DNA from: Euglena gracilis
Lineage: Eukaryota > Euglenida > Euglenophyceae > Euglenales
Direction: 5' to 3'
Assembly: GCA_039621445.1 (NCBI GenBank)
Contig: CP154954.1
Span: forward strand, 54,680,838-54,744,837
DNA length: 64,000 nucleotides
The notes below the pieces were generated by a model. That model worked only from the letters and a program-made list of their open reading frames with translations, was not told the DNA's origin and ran no database searches. Numbering within the stretch: position 1 is the stretch's first letter; every line of letters starts with the position of its first letter. Below are positions 47,101 through 59,200 of the stretch, piece by piece. A program made the position numbers and the translations under genes.

Positions 47101-47803
47101 AACCGTCATTTGGCCCTAAAACTGGAAACCGATTGGTGGTTCCCATTGAGATCCCCGGTATAGCTATTCCGATGTGCCGGCCGGATTAGTGCCTACGGGT
47201 GTGAAAAACATGCGGATATCAAAAAGCTAGCCAGATATCGACAGTTTTGGAGGGGTGGAAGACGGCCCCAAATGTCAGTACAGCCTGGTCCCCATACCTG
47301 GGCCTATGGGAAACCGTCATTTGGCCCTAAAACTGGAAACCGATTGGTGGTTCCCATTGAGATCCCCGGTATAGCTATTCCGATGTGCCGGCCGGATTAG
47401 TGCCTACGGGTGGGAAAAACATGCGGATATCAAAAAACTAGCCAGATATCGACAGTTTTGGAGGGGTGGAAGACGGCCCCAAATGTCAGTACAGCCTGGT
47501 CCCCATACCTGGGCCGATGGGAAACCGTCATTTGGCCCTAAAACTGGAAACCGATTGGTGGTTCCCATTGAGATCCCCGGTATAGCTATTCCGATGTGCC
47601 AGCCGGATTAGTGCCTACGGGTGTGAAAAACATGCGGATATCAAAAAACTAGCCAGATATCGACAGTTTTGGAGGGGTGGAAGACGGCCCCAAATGTCAG
47701 TACAGCCTGGTCCCCATACCTGGGCCTATGGGAAACCGTGATTTGGCTCTAAAACTGGAAACCGATTGGTTGTTCCCATTGAGATCCCCGGTATAGCTAT
47801 TCC
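38148..47803 (+). repeat. 212-bp satellite array III (about 45 monomers)
   Basis: Forward orientation throughout. GTGATTTGG and GTCATTTGG monomers are mixed, AAGCTAGCC is the main form, and the GCCGGAT variant is rare. Private variants recur at multiples of the monomer: CCGGTGTAACTATTCC at about 38,720, 39,988 and 40,832; CGTCCTTTGTCCC at 39,301, 40,146 and 43,098; AGCCCGATATCG near 39,638 and 40,483. This shows local multi-monomer duplications. The last monomers carry GATTTGGCTCT and GGTTGTTCC variants before the LTR of copy 2. No gene is seen. Confidence 0.96.
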
Positions 47804-48435
47804 TGGCGGCGCAACCCGCGTAGGATCGTTTTTGTTTGAGCCCGTCGGGCCCACCTGGTGGGGGTTTTCCCCTTGGAGGAAAAATGGGGTAGGGGTGGGT
47901 GTTGCTGAGGATGGTGATGTTGAAAATGACATACTTTTGAGGTCCAATCAATTGAACTTGAATGAATAATCAATAATAATCAATGACTTGAACTTGTTTG
48001 CTTGAATTGTTTGATTGTTGCAAATGCAAACACAATTGAATGCCAAATGACAAATAAAACAGAGTGTAAACAGAGTGTAAACAGAGCCCTGTGAACAGAA
48101 AATGTACAATTGGAGGGGGGCTACAGCTGGGGGGGCTACTTGGTATACTTTGCGCAATTCTTAATGAATTGCGCCATCCCAAGCGCCCACCAAGGGGGTG
48201 CGCATGCTTGCGCAAAGCCCAGCAGGGCTTGCGCATCCCCTTGGGGGTTGCCTGTTGGCCCCCTCAAACTGCCCCCTCCTTTACCTTCCCTTGGCTTGGT
48301 CAAAATGGGCTGTGGGGCCCCCTTGGGGGCCAGTGGGGCCTCAAAAGGCCCTTGGGGGCGTTGGAGCCCCCCTCGCGGCCCTTCGTGGCCCCCTTGGGAC
48401 CCCCCCTTGGGGCGGGCACCCTCGGACCGCGCACA
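47804..48435 (-). repeat. 3' LTR of retrotransposon copy 2 (type A)
   Basis: 632 bp, TG...CA ends, very similar to both LTRs of copy 1. It adjoins the polypurine tract at 48,436. Its left edge joins the satellite after CTATTCC, the same monomer position as copy 1. It carries the GCGCAATTC inverted repeat at 48,152-48,174. Confidence 0.95.
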
Positions 48436-48446
48436 CTCCCCTCCTC
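48436..48446 (-). other. Polypurine tract of copy 2
   Basis: GAGGAGGGGAG on the minus strand directly before the 3' LTR; identical to copy 1. Confidence 0.85.
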
Positions 48447-48978
48447 AAAAAAATTGCCGTGCAATTTAAATTCGACTCCTTTGCCGGTCCGAGGTGCCGC
48501 CCCCCCCCCTTTTTGCTTTCCGGCCTCTGAAAAAATTTGTATTTTTTTCTTGCTGAAACGCACAAGCGGTGGCGCCACGTGCCGTGTGTGGCGCGTGCTG
48601 TCGGGGAGGGGGTACAGGGGAGGGGCGAGAAGGGGGACGGGCGCCTCCGGGCTCGTGACCCGGGGAGGCACCGCTTGGGGCCCATCCGCTCCCCCTCCGG
48701 TCCCGTGAGCCTTCTTGGCCCATGGGTAGGGGCGGACTGCCCCCCCCCCCCGGAACACTCGCTGCCAATGTGTAATTGTGATCCCCCCCCCCAGGCCCCG
48801 CTTGGCCCGGGGTGGAAAGCTCCGGCATGTTGGGAAGGAAACATTTGACCAACCCAGCAGGGCCGCCCCGCCTTGCCCGGTATCCCGGGGCCAAGGCCCC
48901 CGGGGGCTTGGCAGGGGTGCGTGCTGGAGGGGGCGCCGGGGAGGCGCCTTGGGTGGGGCCCGTTCCTTGGAGGAGGGG

Positions 48979-49013
<35 letters not shown>

Positions 49014-49999
49014 TGCGAGGGGGGGCTGCCCCCCCCCCGCTCTCTCCGGTGTGGAGGGGGTTGGCGCTTGCCCCCCCCCGGCGTGGTTAACTTCAAAAAT
49101 TGGCCGACGGGGTGTATATTTTTAAAATTGGTGGAAGATCGGCGCCCCCCCCCCCCCGGCATGGTGGGCCGCGGAGGGGTGTGGACGACCGCAAAGAAAT
49201 CGGCAGGCGCCCAGGCGCCCCCCCCCCTTTCCGTCGGCACGGTTGGCCGATGAGGGGGGCAGCCAACCGTCAAAAACCGGGAAGAATTGGCAGGCGCCCC
49301 CCCCCCCCTTCGGCACGGTGGGCCGAAGCGGTGTGTGGCCAACCATCAAAAATTGGTTAAAATGGTAGGTGCCCCCCCCCGGCATGGTGGGCCGAGGAGG
49401 GGTGTCCGCCGTCAGCCCCCCCGCCTTGGCGGGGCCCTCCAAAATTCAAAACTGAAATCGAAAGAGAAATCAAACCGGTGATGTGAAGGGCAGAACTGAA
49501 AGAATGCAGGGGCTCGAGGCCCCCCCTTGGGTCCTAGCGGCCTCGTGGGCCCCCTCGGCGCCCGGGTGCCGCACCGTGCGGTGTTGAGCACGTGCGGCGA
49601 GTGGGCGCCGGGGGGCACTCGCCCTGGGCGGGCGCTCTGTGGCCGCGGGTGTTGGGCGAGGCCAGCCCTGGGGGGGGAGAATGTGGGCCCCCCAGGGGCC
49701 CTTGGGGATGGGAGCCCCCCCCCATGCAGTTGTGTGGCCTCCTCGCCCCGCCCGGGCGTCCTGTCCCCTTGAGAGGGCCACCAGGCCCACGGCTTCTGGG
49801 GCCACCGGCCCCACGCCCGTAGCCAAGGGGCGGTTGCAGGGGTTTGAAATCTGAATTTGAAATTGAAGTTGAACCTGCGAAGACACAAATAACAATCACA
49901 CAAACAAAATCAGAATCAGGGCCAGGGACGTAGGGGTGCTCCGCCACCACCACAGTCCCCGCACCCAACTTCCCCCCGCTTCCACCTCAAACCCTCCCC
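48447..49999 (-). other. G-run-rich 3' noncoding region of copy 2
   Basis: Counterpart of 14,434-16,012, with the four degenerate tandem units near 49,140-49,435. A pure C30 run (48,983-49,012) replaces roughly 45 bp of mixed sequence that copy 1 has at the corresponding place. No credible coding region. Confidence 0.7.
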
Positions 50000-51967
50000 C
50001 TATTGCCTTCGACCCCGCCCCCCTTTCCTCCCGGGGCGGAGAAGTCCCACCACCTCCAACGGGATCCCCTTGGCTGCACAATAGTCCACCACATCCTCGT
50101 TGTAGGATGGGAAGAAATCCGACCATGGTAGCCATTGGAGATCCGTCGGATCCCAATTTTTCCACCTCACCTGAAATTCCGGGACGCCCGTTTCCGGGTT
50201 GTTCCGGCTGCCCACGATCTCCTCCACCACCCACTCATCCGGGCCCACCTCCAGGGGGGCCGCCTTGTCGTTGAAATAGAAAAGTGGGAGGGGGTCGGTG
50301 GAGAACTCATCCTCTGTGTGGAGCTTGAGTTGGCTCCGGTGTGCCTCTTGGCGGGCCCCCGGGGCCAGCTCCACCACATATGAGTGGCGACCCCGGCGGG
50401 CCACCACAGTCCCCCTTTTCCACTTGGTGGCCAACTTGTCTGTGCCCGGCTGTGTCTCGGGACGGTACCACACCTTGGCACCGACCTCCAGGGGAGGTGG
50501 GTCCCTTCTCTTGGCGTTGATGGAAGCCCACCGTTTGGCGTGCAAGGCATTCAAGGTTGAGGCCACCTTCTCGTCCATAGCCCGCATCCGTGCCATGAAG
50601 TCGGCTGCCCCCTCGGCCTCTCGTGGGGGCTGGTGGGGCAGGCCTTGGAGTGGCCGGTGCCGCCCGAAGACCACCTCGTAGGGCGACAAGCCGGACTCCC
50701 CTGGCACATCGTGCAGGTGCCGGAGGGCCTTGGGTAACAGCACCACCCATGAGGCCTCCTTCTCCGACAGGTCAGCGATGAGCTTGGACAGGGTGTTCAT
50801 CACCCGTTGGCCTGCCACCTCTGCCCGACCGTTGGCCTGGTGGTGATAGGCCTGCCCGTAGGCACGCCTCACCCCCATGGCGGCGCACATTGTTTGCCAC
50901 CAAGCTGAGGCAAAGTGGGGGCCACGGTCCGAGGTCACCACGGAGGGCACCCCGAACATGTCCCAATGGCGGAACATGGACTTGGCCACCACCTCAGCTG
51001 TCAGGCCCTTGTACTTGTGGGGGGTGGCCACCGTCCACCCACTCTCACGGTCCACGCACAGGGCCAGATAATCATACACCTGGCCCTCGTGGGTCACCTC
51101 AGGCATGGCGAACAGGTCCACCGCCACGCTGTCCATGAGGAAGGGTGGCACAGGGGTGGCTTCGAGAGCACACTTGAAAGGTGCTCGAGAGGGGTCACAG
51201 GCTTGGCAGATTTCACATTGCCGCTGGATGCCTTGGGTGATTTTCTCAGCCCCCCTTGGATCCGCGAACCTGTACCACCGCCCCATCTGGTGCCATAGCC
51301 TTGAGGCACCTGGGTGGCCCGCGTCCCCATGGTGGGCCCGCACGACCAGCCCCATCAGGCTGGTGGGCACACAAAGAAGCCCGTCCGTGTACATTTTTTC
51401 CCCGTACAAACGGACGACCTCAGGCCAATCTCCCGCAGGGGCCTGCACACTTGCATAAACAGGCCCCCACACCGGGCACGTCCCGTATGCCCGAGACCAA
51501 TCCCTGTCCATCACTGGGATGGAGGGATCCTCCTCCACCTCCTCCTGGGTGTGCACCCCCGTGTCTGGAGAAAGTGAAATTGGTTCCCCCTCGGATTCCC
51601 CAAGATCCCCCCCGTGGGGATCATCGATGGGGGGGGTCGACTGCAGGTCCTCACTCAGAACTCTTCGCCCCGGTTGGTGTTCCTCAGGTCCCCCCCTTCT
51701 TGCCGGCTGTTCATTCCCGAATTCATCCACGAAAAGATGGGCACGTGGGGAACCTCGTGTCTCCCGCGTGTCCAACCCAGGTACCCCAGGTCCCTCCCCT
51801 CCCGCGAGGATGGGACCCGAATCTCCCGAGGGGGCGTCCCCAGGCCCCTCCCCCCCTGTGGGGTCAGGGCCAGGGCCCCCTGGCACTGAATCCTCAGCCC
51901 CCTCCCCCTCTGTGGGGCTGGGGCCAGGTATGTGCTGTGCTGCCCGTTCCGCCTGCGCTGTGTCTCT
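50000..51967 (-). CDS. pol: Integrase plus chromodomain, C-terminal part of Pol, copy 2
   Basis: Near-identical to the copy 1 integrase-chromodomain region. It keeps the HHCC finger (GDAGHPGASRLWHQM, CEICQAC), the D,D35E core (VAVDLFAMP, VVTSDRGPHF, NGRAEVAGQ) and the C-terminal chromodomain (WVVEEIVGSR, VRWKNWDPTDLQWLPW). The open frame extends upstream to 52,024 but is in register with Pol only downstream of the frameshift at 51,968-51,969, where copy 2 has CC against CCC in copy 1. There is no independent start codon. Integrase would be intact if the frame were entered. Confidence 0.92.
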   Translation of the reverse strand, partial: RDTAQAERAAQHIPGPSPTEGEGAEDSVPGGPGPDPTGGEGPGDAPSGDSGPILAGGEGPGVPGLDTRETRGSPRAHLFVDEFGNEQPARRGGPEEHQPGRRVLSEDLQSTPPIDDPHGGDLGESEGEPISLSPDTGVHTQEEVEEDPSIPVMDRDWSRAYGTCPVWGPVYASVQAPAGDWPEVVRLYGEKMYTDGLLCVPTSLMGLVVRAHHGDAGHPGASRLWHQMGRWYRFADPRGAEKITQGIQRQCEICQACDPSRAPFKCALEATPVPPFLMDSVAVDLFAMPEVTHEGQVYDYLALCVDRESGWTVATPHKYKGLTAEVVAKSMFRHWDMFGVPSVVTSDRGPHFASAWWQTMCAAMGVRRAYGQAYHHQANGRAEVAGQRVMNTLSKLIADLSEKEASWVVLLPKALRHLHDVPGESGLSPYEVVFGRHRPLQGLPHQPPREAEGAADFMARMRAMDEKVASTLNALHAKRWASINAKRRDPPPLEVGAKVWYRPETQPGTDKLATKWKRGTVVARRGRHSYVVELAPGARQEAHRSQLKLHTEDEFSTDPLPLFYFNDKAAPLEVGPDEWVVEEIVGSRNNPETGVPEFQVRWKNWDPTDLQWLPWSDFFPSYNEDVVDYCAAKGIPLEVVGLLRPGRKGGRGRRQ

Positions 51968-54527
51968 CCGCTGCGTGTTGTTACCGCCACGTGGAGTTCC
52001 TCCCCCCCGTGCGGTGTCCCGCATTCCCGCTCTTCCCTCCGTTCTTCTTCGATCATGGCCCTCATTGCCTCATCATCCTCCTCGCTCCCGTGGAGGCTGA
52101 TGTCGGCAAATGCCTTGGAGGCAGGATATGCCCATCTGCTGAGGGCATCCGCCACCACGTTTTCCTTTCCCGGGATGTAGACCACGTGAAGGTCAAACCG
52201 GGAGAACATTTCATGCCAGCGTCCCCGCCTTCCCGCAGGTCCGCTGGGCGTGTCCAGGGTTTCCTTGGCCCAGGCCTCCAGGGACTTGTGGTCCGTGAGG
52301 ACCAACACCGGCTGCAGGCCGATGTAGGAGGCCCATTTCTGGAGGGCCAGGATGATGGCGTAGGTCTCCTTCTCTCGCGGAGACCAGCTTTTCACCTGTC
52401 CAGCCGTGAGTTTCCTGGAGCAGAAGGCCACAGGCACGGTTTTCCGTGTAGTGGCTTCCACGGCTGTGGGCATCCCCTCCGTTGGCTCCAAAAACTGTTC
52501 AAGGGCTGCCCCCACCGCCTTGTCGCTCGCATCAACCCGGAGAATGAATGGCTGGTCCGGGTTGATGGTGTGGAGCTCCAATCCCCGGAGGAGCTCCTGC
52601 TTCAGGGCGGTGAAGGCCTCCCGTTCCACTTGGCCGAATTTCACAGGTTTTTTGCTGCCTTTTTTCCCTTCCACACGTCCCACCTTGAGGAGTTCCATCA
52701 GGGGGGCTGCATACCGGGCATACTCCTTCACGTAGCTGGAGTAGTAGTTGGTGAAGCCCAGAAAGCCCCTGAGGGCTGTGATCGTGCGGGGCTCCTCCCA
52801 CTTCTCCAGCGCCATGAGTTTGCCCGGGGCTGGCCTCCGTTTTCCTCCCCCCAGGATGTGGCCACAGAACTCCACTTCTCTTACGAAGAAGCGGCACTTG
52901 TTTTTGTCCACGACCAGGCGGTGTTCCCGCAGTGCCCCCAACACTCGCCTTATGTCCTGGTCGTGTGCCTCCAGGGTAGCTTCCTCCGTGCCACACCACT
53001 CTGTCCCCACGATGATGTCGTCAACATATGGGTTGGCGACATCAGCCACATCCCTCAGCGAGTAGTCGATCACCCGCTGAAAAATGGCCACTCCATTTTT
53101 CAGGCCCATCACGACCACACACCACTGCTTGGACCCTCGGGGGGTGCTGCAGCAGGTGTATGGGCGTGAGTCTTCGTGCAGGGGCACCTGATGGAAGGCA
53201 TCCTTGAGATCAAGGACGGAGAACAGGTACCTCCGTCCCTGGTTCACCAGGATGTCCTCGATCCTGGGGAGGGGGTAAGCATCCGTCACTGTGGCCTCGT
53301 TTAATGCCCGGAAATCCACAACCCCACGCCACTTCCCCTGTTTCTTGGCCACCACGAATGTGGGGCTGCTCCAGGCACTTGGCACCCCCTCCTCCACCTT
53401 CTTGTCCCGAACCCACTCATCCACCAGGTCACACAATGCCCTGTGCCTCTCCCCTGTCAGGTGGATGGGCCTCTGCTGTTTCGACACAGATCCCGGTTTT
53501 AATTCGATTTTCCCTTCCCCCAGGGGCCCCCGAACGATTCTTTCCCCCCAAATCCTGTCTCGGAGAACCTCCCCCTCGAAGTCCCTCCGGAGGGCTGCCC
53601 GGAGCTCCTCAGCCCGCTGGCTGGTCACCTGTTCCCCTTCGGGAACAAGGATGACCCCTTGGGCTGCCCGTGCTTCGACCTCCCGGGCTGCCCGCAGGAG
53701 TTCCTTGGCCACTGTCTCCTGGGTCGCCTCATCCTCGTGCAGGGGGTTTTCCTCCCACTCAGGCTCCTCGGTGTCCTCCCCCAGGGCTGCCTCTGGCAAA
53801 GCAAGCCGCAGTGCTCTGACTTTTTCCACCATTTTCAGGTATCTCACTCGCTTTTGTGCCTTTTTGTGGGCTGCTGGCTGAACTTGCTCACCCTCCGCAT
53901 CATGTCCCCGAAGGAGGACCACCTGCTCTCCCCTCAATGCCAAGGCTCGGAGATGTGGAAACACCCCGAGCTGGTTTTCCTCCAGCCACGGAAAGCCGAT
54001 GATGGCCTCCACGTGGATGTCTGCCTCATAGAAGGAGGCTGGGGCCGTCCACAGGGCCCCTTCCCCCTGACCCAGGCCCCCCTCCCGCCGGAGGACCAGG
54101 CCCAGGGTTGCCTCACGTTCCCCCCCTTCCATCTTGGCTCCACTAGCCGTCACCAGGGACAGGGGCTTGGGGGCAGGCAGGAGGTATGTGCTGGGTAGCA
54201 TGCCTCTTCGGACCAGGTTCACCTCTGCCCCTGTGTCAATGAGGGCGTTGATGAAGTGGGTCTGTCCGTCTGGCCCCCTGGCCTGCACCCGCATCAGCAG
54301 CTGCCGTTCACTGGCACCCTGCCCCACCTCACGGAGCAAGACCGAGGGCACCCCTCGCTCTGTCTGGGGGTCCCGCTCTGGCTCCGGAGACCCGGCAGCG
54401 TGGGCCTCCGGTGCCGGTGCTGTGGCCAGGTCACGGATGAGCGCCTCTGGGATCCGATATTTCAGGTGCCTGGGCAGGTTTTGGTGTTTGCTGCTGAGCC
54501 GAATTTTGTGCCGTCCCTTTCGTCCCC
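51655..54527 (-). CDS. pol: Protease, reverse transcriptase and RNase H, middle part of Pol, copy 2
   Basis: An open frame without its own ATG (the first GTG is at 54,351). It carries the end of the methyltransferase region, an aspartic protease (ALIDTGAEVNLV), RT with LDLKDAFHQ and PYVDDII, and RNase H with RVDASDKAVG, EKETYAI, LTDHKSLEAW and DALSR. It matches copy 1 closely; one in-frame Tyr codon is missing in a TAC-type microsatellite (NYYSS against NYYYSS). After 51,968 the frame runs out of register for about 100 codons. The catalytic residues of all three enzymes are present. Confidence 0.92.
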
Positions 54528-56275
54528 CTCAGGTACTGGGCTTTCCAGGTTGGTGCAGGTCCGGCCGTCACACACCCGTGGCCGGAGACCCAGGACATGG
54601 GGGCTGCCCCATATCCTGGTGGGCTTCTGGTAGCCCCAGTCTGCATACTGGCAGTAATCCACGTCCACGTGTGGGATCCCTGCCATGTACCTGCGGGTCC
54701 GCAGGTAACCGTACCGGGGGTTTTCCAGCCACCACCGCCGTGGGCGGAGGTATCTGATGATGGCCAGGGCCCGCTGCACCAGCCGATCAGCCAATTTAAA
54801 ATCCCGTTCCCTGGTGGTCAGGGCCAGGCTGAATTCGGTGCAGGGGACCCCGCACACCACCACCTCAAAATCCCCAGGCTGGAACTGTTTTTTAAAATTC
54901 CATTTTTAGCACGTCAACACATATCTGGCCGCCACCTGGGGTCCACGTCCACCGACGTAACCTGGTAACCCAGGCTGCGGTAGACGTCCCCCACTGAACC
55001 TGTCCCGCAGAACAGGTCCAGCATCCGTCCCGGCTGGTCCGCTCTCCCCACCTGCCCCAGGTGTGCCGGCTTGACCTCCCCTGTGGCCCCCCCGGTCCCT
55101 GGGGGTGGCCCTGAAAAATGTGTCCCGAACCTGGTTTTTTTCTCCCTCCCCCTTCGTGTCACCTCCTCCAGCGTGCACCGGTCTGGGTGCCCACACAGCA
55201 AAAAGGCTGTGATGGGCCACTTGGTCCCTCGGCACAACTCCTCCCCTCTGCCGAAAAATCGTGTTCCCTGAGGGAACGTGACTTGGCGCACTGCCAAGCC
55301 CCTGGCCTCCCTGTACCAACGCCGCCCCGGCCACCTGGGGATCACCAGGATGGCATGGGCCTGATCCCTCCTGATTTTTTCGAGAACCTCCTGTATTTTT
55401 TTATAAGGTGGGTTGATCCACAGAACCTCCCTGCCCCAGTCCTGTTTGAAGGCATCTTCCCCTTCCCCACTCCCTGGCCCCCACCAGCGGACAAACCTGC
55501 GGTTTTCTTTGGCAGAAAAGGCGTCGACCTCCGGCTGGACCCCCAGGCGGCGGAGTACGTCCCTGACGTACTCCTCCCGGACGTGGTAGTCCTGGGAGAT
55601 CCACCGGGAGGGCGACCTCCCAAACCCTGAGGAACGGGCTGGGAGTGGTGCTGGGGCTGGCTGTGGTGTGGGGGCTGAGGTGGAAGGTGCGGTCCTGACG
55701 CACCTCACCTGGCGAATCGAAAAACCTGAATCCCTTTCCGTGCTGGGGGCGGTTTCATCCGTGCCTTTGCTGGTTTGGGGAACGTTGATGACCTCCCTCG
55801 CTGCCTTCCTGATTGATGCCTGTGAGAGCGTTTTGTTTTTTTCTTTTTTGTTTTTTTGTTTTGTGCTTTTTCCCTCCCTTCCTGGTGTTGTGATCTGCGG
55901 TAGACTGGGTGTGCTGGAACCCGAAGACCCCTGGGCGGCCTGCTGCGGAGGGCCAGCCGCCTTGTGTCCCTTCCCCTTTTGTCCCGAATCTGAACTCCGA
56001 CCCGAGCCCCCCCCTGGCCTGCCCTCGCTGGTGGAAAGCACAGCCCAGGGGTTGGCAGAGTCGAATGAGAGGGCCTGCTGGTCCCCCCCAGCCCCCTTTC
56101 GTGTCTCAGTCAGGGGGGGCTGGGGGGACCGTGCAGGTTCAGGTCCGGATCTGCCTTTGGGCCTTCCCTTGACCAAAACCCAACCCTCTCCGTGAACCCT
56201 TTCCTCACCCCCCTTCCGAGGGCCGTGCTGGGGGCACCCTGGGCCCCCGTCCCCTCCCTTCTGGCCCCCGCTTTT
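54462..56275 (-). pseudogene. pol: Methyltransferase region of Pol, copy 2 (C5-MTase broken by two frameshifts)
   Basis: The frame continues from the gag UGA at 56,276-56,278. The Dam-like domain (NPPYKK) and C5-MTase motif I (LDLFCGTGSVGD) are intact, but the frame ends at TGA 54,914-54,916. There the T-run at 54,903-54,907 has one extra T and two A are missing in ACACATATC, a net change of minus one. A second piece (54,863-54,462) holds motif IV PCTEFS, motif VI ENP and motif VIII. A missing C at 54,524-54,528 (C5 against C6 in copy 1) breaks it before motif X. The cytosine methyltransferase of this copy should be inactive, whereas the Dam-like part could still be translated by readthrough. 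Confidence 0.88.
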
Positions 56276-56278
56276 TCA
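56276..56278 (-). other. In-frame UGA between gag and pol, copy 2
   Basis: TGA followed by AAA AGC on the minus strand. The downstream frame is open for 33 codons to the first TTG (56,176) and then through the Dam-like domain; 60,400 to 56,176 is a multiple of three. Identical placement to copy 1. Confidence 0.8.
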
Positions 56279-59200
56279 GGCACTCCCCTGCCGTGGGGGT
56301 GTGGACGCCCCCTTCCCCTTTCCCTTTCTCCACCAGCACTGTCGTGCCAGATGTCCCGTTTTCCCGCACTCATAACACTTCTTTCCTGGGCATTCCCGAG
56401 ACCAGTGATCTGTGGCCCCGCACTGGCTGCAGGGCTGGTCCACCGAGGGGCCACTCCGGGGGCTCCTCGGGGGGGTTTGTTCCCTGTTGGCGGCTGGGTG
56501 AGGGGTTGGGGACCTGGCTGGGCGAAAATCTGAGCCGCCCTTGCCAGCTCCCTTGCCGAACCCCTTCCCCTTTTGCCCCGGGCTGGGTGACCTGCGTCCA
56601 TCCCGTCCCTTTCCAGGTGACCCGCCCCGGTGCCGTGATTGCCTGTCCTGTGGCCCCTCAGGGCCTTTGGGGGGTCCCGCTTTTGCTCCTCCCTCAGCTG
56701 GCTGTGAAACCGTTTTCTGGGGCTGGGCTGGCCTGGCTTCCTGGGATTTTACCTCAGAGACTGAAAAATTGTCGAGGCCCCCAGCCCAGTGGTCCTCCTG
56801 GTGGGCTGGGACCCCCCGTCCACCCCAAGAACGGCCATAGCTGTCAGACCGTTCCTGGCACCGCAGCTCATTTTCAGCGTGTCGAAAAACTTCTTCCAAT
56901 CCCAGCTTTGTTTCGTGGGGGGTGATTTTCACTGTATTGCCCCCCTGCAGCGTGGCCCCGTTCCTCATCATCAGCCTCTCCAGCGCCCGCCGGCTGTAGA
57001 GCTTGATGAGGAAGGAGTCCCGGTGTGCCCTTACTGTCACCGGCTCCCCCTCACCCACAGCCTCCTGGGCGAGCTGTGTTGCCTTTTCCGCCGTCAACCC
57101 AGGGATGTGCCACAGCCGCACTGTGGGCGCATCCTGATTTTTCCGTGTCTGTTCCCTGATTATGGCCCTTCGCATGGAATCTGGGAGCTGCTGTAAAACC
57201 AGGGCCTGTGCTTCCTCCTCAGAGGGGTTTTCCATCCGGCAGAAAATTAATTTAAACTGACTTTCATATTCACGCCACGCTGGGAGGGTTAATTTGCCCG
57301 TGTTTGCCGGCCTGAGGGCCCTGAGCTGCTCATGCAGCGAGGCCTGGATGTCACCGCCGTATTTCTGGGCCAGCCAGTTCCAGAAATCCTGGAACCTGAC
57401 CCGTTCCCCCATCTCCTGTCGCCGCTGGAGTTCCAGCCGGCTGCTGTGGTCCAGGCAGCCGGTCAGAACAAGCATTTTAAATTCCTCCCCCACTGGCTGT
57501 CCCATGGAAACCTGCTGCATGTAAAGCTGAAATTTTACTGAAAAATCATGAAAATCCCCTTTCAGCTCTGGTTTTACAAGGTCTTTGGTGAGGAGTGTCG
57601 CCAGCGGCCCCAAAAACATGTTGGCTGCTGGGCTGGGGGCTGCTGGCGCCACGTGGACCGGAGCTGCCTGGACCCCCCGGACCCAGGCTCCCGTGTCCTG
57701 GGACCCAAAGGCCAGAGGGGCAGCGCTGCACGATGCTGCCCCAGCCTCAGGGGCCCAGGCGAAAGGGTCCATTGCCCCCGTGAACTCCCCTCCTGCGGGG
57801 AACCCACGGGGCTGGGGGGGCCACTGGTGCTCGGCTGATTTCACCCCTGGTTGATCCCTGCCCTGGCCCTGTAGATCTGCTGTGCCTGCTGCCTGTGGTT
57901 TCGCTGTTCTGGACTGTCCCGTTGTTCGTGAATTTTGCTGAGACTGTTGCTGCTGCTCCTGGGCTCCCAACCTGGCCAAAAATTTAAAAAATCCGTGAGC
58001 CTTAATCTGGCGTTCCGCTTCCTCCCAATCCACCCCCTGGAACCCGAACGTGCCAGGTGTCTGGGCAGCTGGGGTCCCTCCAGCAGCGGGGACCTGGACC
58101 GGACTGCCACCCGCAGCCATGGGGCCCTGGGGCTGGCTGCCCCCCGCAGCCATGGGACCCTGGGGCTGGCTGCCCCTTGGTGCCGAAGGGCCCCCGCTGG
58201 CTGGGGGTGCTGCATTCCCCTCTGCCGAAGAACCAGGGACAACACTCCTGCCCCTCTGGGGGCCAGAACCCGAGAACCCACTGGGAAAAACTGCAGTTAC
58301 AGAAGCTGGGCCCGGGGATACCACTTCCCCGGGTGTGTGGGCCACTGCCCCCGCTGCCCCGCTGCTGGGGCCAGCAGAGAGCCCCTGGGGGGCCACGGGC
58401 CCCTTGCCTCCCAGCACGCTGGGATGGACTGGGAGCTGGTGCTGGGGGCCAGGAGGCATATTGCCCCCCGCGGCACCCGAGCCATTGACACTCTGGGCCC
58501 CCGGCGTGGACTGGGTCTGGGAGTCTGTGGTTGCCGGGGGCACTCTGGCTTCGGGGCCTCGGGGGTCCTCGCTCTCCGGCCCCACTCCTCTGGGTGGCTG
58601 CGGTAGCTCCTGGATGGGGGGGCAAAAAATTTCAAAATTTTCGATTCTCTTTTCCAAAACGAAAAGCCGATTTTTTATTTCGGCATTTTCTTTTGGTGCC
58701 CCCTTTATTGTTGAGTCCACCTCCAGGAGCAGGGCGTTGTGGGCCTGGATCACCTGCCCGTGGGTGGTGACCTCGGCCCACAGCTCCTGCAGGCTGTGGC
58801 CCTGCCCCTCAGCCCTGGCCCTTAGCTCCCTTATGTCCTCCCTTATGGTCCCTTGTTGTTCGGCGATGGCTGTGGCCTGTCCGTCCAGCTCTGCTCGAAA
58901 ATTTTGCAGGGCCTGTGCAATCCCTGCATTTCTTTCTCGCAGCCCCCCGAGTTCACCCGTCAGCTGGTTTAATTTTTGGTCCAGGGCCTCGGCCTGGGCC
59001 TGCTGCCGCCCGCTGGCCAGCTCCTGGCTCCTCATCACCTCCTCCGTCGTCCGGACGGAGGTGATGAGCAGCTCCTCAAAATTTTTCACCCGCCCAGCCA
59101 TCGCCTCGTTGAATCCCTGCCCCTCAGCTGGCTGGTGACCCTGGCTGGCGATGGCCTCGAGCCCCTGGACCCTCTGGGCTAGTTGGGCCACAGTCCCGAG

